A stretch of 34,025 bases of DNA, taken from NCBI GenBank assembly GCA_025464275.1, contig JAODGR010000080.1, forward strand, positions 1-34,025, written 5' to 3'. Of the stretch, positions 29,608 through 34,025 are shown piece after piece. Positions within the stretch are counted from its first letter, which is position 1. Every line of letters begins with the position of its first letter. Source of the DNA: Methanosarcinales archaeon (GTDB lineage Archaea > Halobacteriota > Syntropharchaeia > Alkanophagales > Methanospirareceae). The translations under genes were made by a program, and so were the position numbers. Under the pieces are notes generated by a model. The model saw only the letters and a program-made list of their open reading frames with translations, did no database searches and was not told the DNA's origin.

Positions 29608-31248
29608 TCACTCAGAGGTGGAGCAGAAATACCCTATCGCAGGTATGAAATCCTTCTTACGTGACATTGTACCCGGGAGGAGGCATTCATCATCCTCCAC
29701 TTCCACCTCGAATGCCCGCTCGATTATCTGCTTGTCTCCCTTAACAAGTACCTTCTCACCCTTCTTCAATGGATTGGTGATGAGAAAAGCGAGCAGGTCA
29801 TATCGTTTAGCTTTACGCAGCCGCTCCATCTCCTGCTTTAACGCATCCTTCTTCGTTTCTATCTCGTGCTCGTCCAGCACCATTATCTGACCTACGCCCA
29901 CGCGCTTATCACCGAGCTGATACTCTTTGAAGTCGTGGAGCAGGATATCTCGTGCACTCATCCCTTTTATATCTGTACTCGCACTCAGGAGTTCTTTACC
30001 ATACCCTTCTATGGAGAGCTCGAGCATCGCAGCGAGCTGTTCTGCAATCTCCCTATCATGCTCCGTGGTGGTGCTCAGTGCCAGGATTAATGTATCAGAG
30101 AGGATACCAGAGAGGAGCAGACCCGCGATATCACGCGGGATATCTATTTGATGGAGGAACATGAAATCTGCAATGATTGTGCATGTACTCCCCACCGGCT
30201 CATTGTGCACCTTGATGGGCATCATTGTGGATATATCACCAACGCGATGATGGTCTATGATCTCCAGTATCTCCGCTTCCTGTACCCCTTCTACCGCCTG
30301 TGTCAGCTCATTGTGGTCAACCAGAATGACCTTCTTCCTTATCGGCTGCAGTAAATCCGTGCGTGTAACTATGCTTATCAATCGCCGGGCACCATCCACG
30401 AGCAGCACGCACCGGTATTTCGAGTTCATTATCTTACGTTTCAGCTCTGCGATGGGCGTATAAAGCCCTGCTACCGGCACGTCTCGCTCCATTATCGCGT
30501 GGAGTGGTATGGATAAATCGAGTAATTTCGCGGTGGTGAAGGTGTCATGAGGCGAGGAGATGATGAGAGTCCCCTTCTTCGATGCCAGTTCGATGACTTC
30601 CTGGCTGACAGTGCTGTTGCCGGTGATTATGAGTGCGGAACACCCGGAGTTGATGAGGTCTATCTGTACATCCGTCCGGTCACCGAGGATGACCACATCA
30701 CCTGGTCGGACTTTATTCAAAATGGTGACCTTCTGCATAGCGGCGATGAAGATCCTGCCGGTTAATTGCTCGATACCCGCTGGATTGATGATCACCTTCC
30801 CATCCAGCGCATCTACCAGGGTGTTCAGGTTAATGGATGTACGAGAGAGGTAACTGAGACCCATGGTCTCGATATAGTGCTCGGCGATGTCCTTCAAACC
30901 AACAATCCCCAGCAGCTTCCTGCTCGCATCCACCACAGGTACCGTGCGGATGTTCTTCTGCTTCATCAGGGAAGCGACATACCGGAGCGAATCGTGCGGG
31001 AATGCCACGATGGGCTTCTTCAGTTCCATATCGCTCGCCACGGGTGCAAGGCTCTCTATCTCTATCGGGCATTCGATACCGAATCGTTCGAGCACGAATT
31101 GCGTCTCGCTATTCAAACTGCCCGCTCTCGCCGGGATATACCGATAATGCTTATCCATGATATTCTTGAAGTATGCATACGCAATAGCAGCGCATATGGA
31201 ATCGCAATCCGGGTTTTTGTGTCCAATAACAATGACTTCCTGTTGCAT
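29608..31248 (-). CDS. DHH-family Mn-dependent inorganic pyrophosphatase with CBS-DRTGG insert
   Basis: A family II pyrophosphatase of the CBS type (546 residues). It opens with VIGHKNPDCDSI, the first metal-binding motif. Then comes a regulatory insert: CBS1 (about 80-127), DRTGG (about 140-247) and CBS2 (about 252-302). The catalytic domain resumes with ILVDHNE and EIIDHHRVG (the DHH motif near residue 333) and ends in the DHHA2 domain. In known CBS-pyrophosphatases AMP/ADP and diadenosine polyphosphates bind the insert and control activity. The frame opens with TTG at 31257; I choose the ATG at 31248 because GAGG-like AGAGG (31259-31263) lies 10 nt before it. Confidence 0.92.
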   Translation of the reverse strand: MQQEVIVIGHKNPDCDSICAAIAYAYFKNIMDKHYRYIPARAGSLNSETQFVLERFGIECPIEIESLAPVASDMELKKPIVAFPHDSLRYVASLMKQKNIRTVPVVDASRKLLGIVGLKDIAEHYIETMGLSYLSRTSINLNTLVDALDGKVIINPAGIEQLTGRIFIAAMQKVTILNKVRPGDVVILGDRTDVQIDLINSGCSALIITGNSTVSQEVIELASKKGTLIISSPHDTFTTAKLLDLSIPLHAIMERDVPVAGLYTPIAELKRKIMNSKYRCVLLVDGARRLISIVTRTDLLQPIRKKVILVDHNELTQAVEGVQEAEILEIIDHHRVGDISTMMPIKVHNEPVGSTCTIIADFMFLHQIDIPRDIAGLLLSGILSDTLILALSTTTEHDREIAEQLAAMLELSIEGYGKELLSASTDIKGMSARDILLHDFKEYQLGDKRVGVGQIMVLDEHEIETKKDALKQEMERLRKAKRYDLLAFLITNPLKKGEKVLVKGDKQIIERAFEVEVEDDECLLPGTMSRKKDFIPAIGYFCSTSE

Positions 31249-31320
31249 CCGTCTCAATCCTCTTTAATTCCTCTTCTCTATTTCTTTATTCTATCCTATT
31301 CTATTATCCTATCCCACCCT

Positions 31321-32613
31321 TTATTTTACTATTTTAGTGGCAACCAGATAAGTACTACTCGCATCCACCACCCGGGCATTGCAGAAGTAACCAGGAGGTA
31401 ACTCCTCACCCATTATTATCGTCTTATATGAGGGGTCGCGTGCAATCATACCGCCCTTACTGCCGCGTTCAGTGACCAAGACGGGTAATTCACGCCCTAT
31501 CAGGTCGGTATTCGTGGCAAGTGCTATCTGATGATAAACGGCAGAGAGCACTCGCGACCTCTGCTTCTTCTCTCGCTCGAGCATGTCCTTATGCTTCGCT
31601 GCCTCTGTCCCTGGTCGCGGTGAGAATCGTGTAATATTCACCTTCTCCGGCTTTGTCTCCTCCAGCAGGTGCAGAGATGCGCGGAAATCGTCCTCATCCT
31701 CTGTGGGGTACCCGACGATAAAATCGGTACAGATGGTGCAGTAGTGGAATCGCCTCCTTATACTCCTCACTATCTCCAGGAAGTCATCAACTGTGTAATT
31801 CCGCCGCATCTCCCTGAGCACACTGTCAGAGCCAGACTGGACCGGCACATGGAAGAATTTGAATACCTTATCGGAGTCGAAGGCATCGAGGAGTTCATCT
31901 ATGATATGCATGAGTGTGCATGGATTCATCATACCTATCCGGAGTCTGAAATCGCCTTCCACCTCCGTCAGCAGCTCTAATAACTCAGGCAGTTTCACAT
32001 CACGGTCGAATCCGTATGCGGCGCAATCCTGAGCGGTGATTCTTATCTCTTTCAGCCCGCTCGCCACTGCGGTCTCCAAGGCTCTCCGTATCTTACGGGG
32101 TTCGTGACTCCTCAGTCGTCCCCTCGCTCTCTTTACAATGCAATAGGTACATTCACCAAGACAGCCCATTGCTATGGGGATTATGCCCACCACAGAGGAG
32201 TACAAACTTGCAAACTCAAAGTCGAAATCCATGATTGGATATAGCTCATCCGGGGTTATCACGGGTGTATCATCGCCCAGAACGCGCTTAACCAGCTCTG
32301 GCTGTGCCGCTGGCATACAGCCTGCGACGATTATCTTCTTGCTCTGATTCTTCAGTGCCACCAGATGTTTCACCACGTTCAGTTCCGTACGCTTCGTCAC
32401 GGTGCATGTATTCACGATTACATAATCGGCTTCTTCAGTATCGCGCACCAGCCGGTACCCCTCCCTCTTCAGTAGTGCACGTAGCTTCTCCGTATCCCCG
32501 GCATTGGCGGTACAGCCGAAGGTTTCTATGCACACTTTCGCACCCGTGAGGGGTATAAAAGTGCCCAGGACCCTCTCCAATTTTGACATATCCCTTAGGA
32601 TACGTTCTGGCAT
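31321..32613 (-). CDS. tRNA t6A37 methylthiotransferase (e-MtaB / CDKAL1 type)
   Basis: A radical SAM enzyme adding a methylthio group to t6A37 of ANN-decoding tRNAs (430 residues). The N-terminal UPF0004 domain has three cluster cysteines (Cys34 in ETFGCTAN, Cys70 in VNTCTVT, Cys99 in VAGCMP). The radical SAM cluster is C151xxxC155xxC158, followed by RARGRLRSHEP, ITAQDCAAYG (characteristic of the archaeal/eukaryotic branch) and HVPVQSGSD. A TRAM domain ends the protein. A TATA-like TTATATTAT (32632-32641) sits about 24 nt before the ATG, pointing to a leaderless transcript and a promoter of its own although the radical SAM/SPASM gene lies just upstream. Confidence 0.94.
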   Translation of the reverse strand: MPERILRDMSKLERVLGTFIPLTGAKVCIETFGCTANAGDTEKLRALLKREGYRLVRDTEEADYVIVNTCTVTKRTELNVVKHLVALKNQSKKIIVAGCMPAAQPELVKRVLGDDTPVITPDELYPIMDFDFEFASLYSSVVGIIPIAMGCLGECTYCIVKRARGRLRSHEPRKIRRALETAVASGLKEIRITAQDCAAYGFDRDVKLPELLELLTEVEGDFRLRIGMMNPCTLMHIIDELLDAFDSDKVFKFFHVPVQSGSDSVLREMRRNYTVDDFLEIVRSIRRRFHYCTICTDFIVGYPTEDEDDFRASLHLLEETKPEKVNITRFSPRPGTEAAKHKDMLEREKKQRSRVLSAVYHQIALATNTDLIGRELPVLVTERGSKGGMIARDPSYKTIIMGEELPPGYFCNARVVDASSTYLVATKIVK

Positions 32614-32631
32614 GCCTGGATGATAGTAAGA

Positions 32632-32641
32632 TATAATATAA
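32632..32641 (-). promoter_or_regulatory. TATA box, leaderless start of e-MtaB gene
   Basis: TTATATTATATC on the minus strand is centred about 24 nt upstream of the ATG at 32613, too close for a leader of any length. It lies in the 39-bp gap behind the radical SAM/SPASM gene. Confidence 0.5.
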
Positions 32642-32652
32642 GGTATAAGGTA

Positions 32653-33849
32653 TTACTGTAACAGGCACGTTGTCCTTGTCTTGCAGCCGCCGCAAACGGG
32701 TCGGTAGGGGCAGGTATGACAGGCGTAGTCCGGGCTGAATGAGCCACACTGGTGTAAATGTTCCCATATCATGTCTGCGGGTTCGTTACAGATATTACCC
32801 ATGGAGATGGGTATAAAGGGGCAAGCCCAGACGTCACCGTTCGGCTTAATGTACATCATACCTCTGCCAGCGAGGCAGCCACCGAATAGCTGCCCCAGAA
32901 GCGCTATTATCGACCTGCTACGAATTCCACGAGATTGAAGCATATAAGCCCAGTATTCAGGGGCGGCGACGGGTATTAAAATCCCGCTTATTTCACGCTG
33001 TTTACGTAACAGGAGCTTCAAGAGCCATCTTAACTCGCCCCTGTCCAGTTCCTGATCGCAGAGCTCTTTGCCCCTGCCCGCAGGCACGAAGCGATAGATG
33101 AAGTAAGAATATACGCCGATTCTGTCGCCATAGTCTATTATGGGCTCAATCTCGTTGATATTCGCCCTCGCGGCGACGATGTTCAGATGAAGGTATAGAT
33201 TCTCCGCCGTGCAATTGTTTATCCCCCCGATTACAGCCTCATAAGCGCCTCTTACTCCCCTTATACGGTCGTGTATCTCGGGATTCATCGCATCCAGCCC
33301 TATTACAACGCCGGTATCGTACCGTTTAAGCTCTCTCGCTACCGCTCTCGTGATTAATGTGCCATTTGTAGCAATGAATACCGTAAGACCTCGCTCTTTC
33401 GCATGTTCTATCAATTCAAACAGGTCTTCACGCAATAAAGGCTCGCCACCTGAGAATACAAATGTTCTGATGTGCATATCCGCTATGCGGTCTATCAGTT
33501 CCTTCCCTTCGCTGGTTGTGAGTTCTTTATACCTCTGTTCGCCGCCGAATGCATGGCAGTGGATGCATCTCAAATTACATCTGCCTGTCACTTCCCACAC
33601 AACATGGGGATTGATCCCGAAGCAGCATATCTGGCTCAGACCGGCGGATGCATGTAGAAGGTTTCTGCACTGTACGAGCCAGTGTAGAAAGGGTCGCGTG
33701 TGCCAGCGGGCGATAAACGCATATACGATTATCATAGCCGCCTGTTTCAACACCAGATACGGGGGGTTGTAGATTGAGAATGACCATGCCCTTGCCCTTT
33801 CCCTTGCTCTTGCTCTTGCCTGTTTATGGGTTTTCTCTTCCGTTTTCAT
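32653..33849 (-). CDS. Radical SAM/SPASM protein, AhbC/AhbD-NirJ-like
   Basis: A 398-residue radical SAM enzyme with the SAM cluster at C91xxxC95xxC98 (TGRCNLRCIHCHA), FVFSGGEPLLREDLFELI, and a C-terminal SPASM-like cysteine set (Cys near GDVWACPF, then CHTCPYRPVCGGC). The SAM-motif setting and the CPYRPVCGGCKTR end resemble AhbC/AhbD (alternative haem pathway) and NirJ, but neighbouring peptide-modifying enzymes are similar, so the substrate is open. The N-terminus is odd: residues 9-22 are an Arg/Ala repeat encoded by CTTGCC-like hexamers, followed by a hydrophobic stretch (33-47). Met39 (33735), preceded by AGGCGG, is a possible alternative start. No other haem gene is nearby. Confidence 0.82.
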   Translation of the reverse strand: MKTEEKTHKQARARARERARAWSFSIYNPPYLVLKQAAMIIVYAFIARWHTRPFLHWLVQCRNLLHASAGLSQICCFGINPHVVWEVTGRCNLRCIHCHAFGGEQRYKELTTSEGKELIDRIADMHIRTFVFSGGEPLLREDLFELIEHAKERGLTVFIATNGTLITRAVARELKRYDTGVVIGLDAMNPEIHDRIRGVRGAYEAVIGGINNCTAENLYLHLNIVAARANINEIEPIIDYGDRIGVYSYFIYRFVPAGRGKELCDQELDRGELRWLLKLLLRKQREISGILIPVAAPEYWAYMLQSRGIRSRSIIALLGQLFGGCLAGRGMMYIKPNGDVWACPFIPISMGNICNEPADMIWEHLHQCGSFSPDYACHTCPYRPVCGGCKTRTTCLLQ

Positions 33850-33954
33850 GGGTTCACGTATGCTTACTGCTCACAATAGAAATAATGGAGCTATAAGAAT
33901 AAGAAGAGGTGCTTTCACTGGATGCATGACTGCTCCCTAAGGTGGGCATAAATC

Positions 33955-33970
33955 GCAATTATAATATGAC
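33955..33970 (+). promoter_or_regulatory. Possible TATA box for a gene beyond the right edge
   Basis: AATTATAATATGAC lies about 35 nt before an ATG at 33998 whose frame is open for the nine codons to the window end. This could be a plus-strand gene diverging from the radical SAM gene. The rest of 33850-34025 shows no feature I can name. Confidence 0.25.
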
Positions 33971-34025
33971 AATGACAAAGTCCATATTTCCTAATAGATG
34001 AAACGGGTAAGCGAGGGGGGACAAT

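Noticed and set aside
30766..31401. 211-codon plus-strand frame across the pyrophosphatase and e-MtaB genes
   Set aside because: Antisense to two well-recognised proteins and spans their boundary; no family pattern.
1..34025. CRISPR array, insertion sequence or attachment site
   Set aside because: No regularly spaced direct repeats, transposase gene or tRNA-fragment duplication was seen. The tRNA-Gln is more than 1 kb from the accessory operon and intact, so it does not look like its integration site.
33998..34025. Nine-codon open frame at the right edge
   Set aside because: Too short to call a gene. Only the TATA-like string upstream was recorded, at low confidence.

Overview
This looks like a chromosomal segment of a euryarchaeon. 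Supporting genes are archaeal RibH, an A-type ATP synthase subunit I, an archaeal type RNase P RNA, Pth2, an Sm-like (Lsm) protein, Lhr, FtsZ, e-MtaB and, most telling, a Sep-tRNA:Cys-tRNA synthase preceded by an FrhB-like protein. SepCysS is found mainly in methanogens, methane- or alkane-oxidising relatives and Archaeoglobales, so a methanogen/ANME-type lineage is a reasonable inference; no methanogenesis gene is present to settle it. Several genes begin about 20-30 nt after a TATA-like box, as expected for archaeal leaderless transcripts.

Region 1 (1-4193, all minus strand) is visibly more AT-rich than the rest and is the accessory part. A tightly packed operon reads leftward: amino-type DNA methyltransferase, a winged-helix-like protein of unknown family, an AAA/ORC-like P-loop ATPase and a PIN-domain nuclease. 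It probably continues into another gene cut off by the left edge. The make-up suggests an incompletely seen restriction or anti-phage system that I cannot match to a named type.

Region 2 (4284-8641) holds an aminotransferase, tRNA-Gln(UUG) whose 3' end overlaps the stop codon of lumazine synthase, a secreted calcium-binding-repeat protein anchored at its C-terminus, and two small genes (an acidic hypothetical and a DUF5658-like membrane protein).

Region 3 (8833-14925) holds an RNase J-like nuclease coupled to LeuD, divergent from a SpoIIM-family membrane protein that is followed by a small metallo-beta-lactamase hydrolase. A CDP-alcohol phosphatidyltransferase and a lone A-ATPase subunit I follow on the minus strand.

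Region 4 (15203-20669) holds the FrhB-like flavoprotein with SepCysS (tRNA-dependent cysteine synthesis), a PHP phosphoesterase, and ilvB-ilvN for branched-chain amino acids.

Region 5 (20666-24916) is a minus-strand cluster Lsm-proC-regulator-purE, then divergent pyrC and convergent pth2. Region 6 (25091-34025) holds ftsZ, RNase P RNA, lhr, a CBS/DRTGG-containing DHH pyrophosphatase, e-MtaB and a radical SAM/SPASM protein. Apart from Region 1 the content is housekeeping: amino acid, purine, pyrimidine and flavin synthesis plus RNA processing. Short tandem hexamer-like repeats recur in coding and intergenic DNA.
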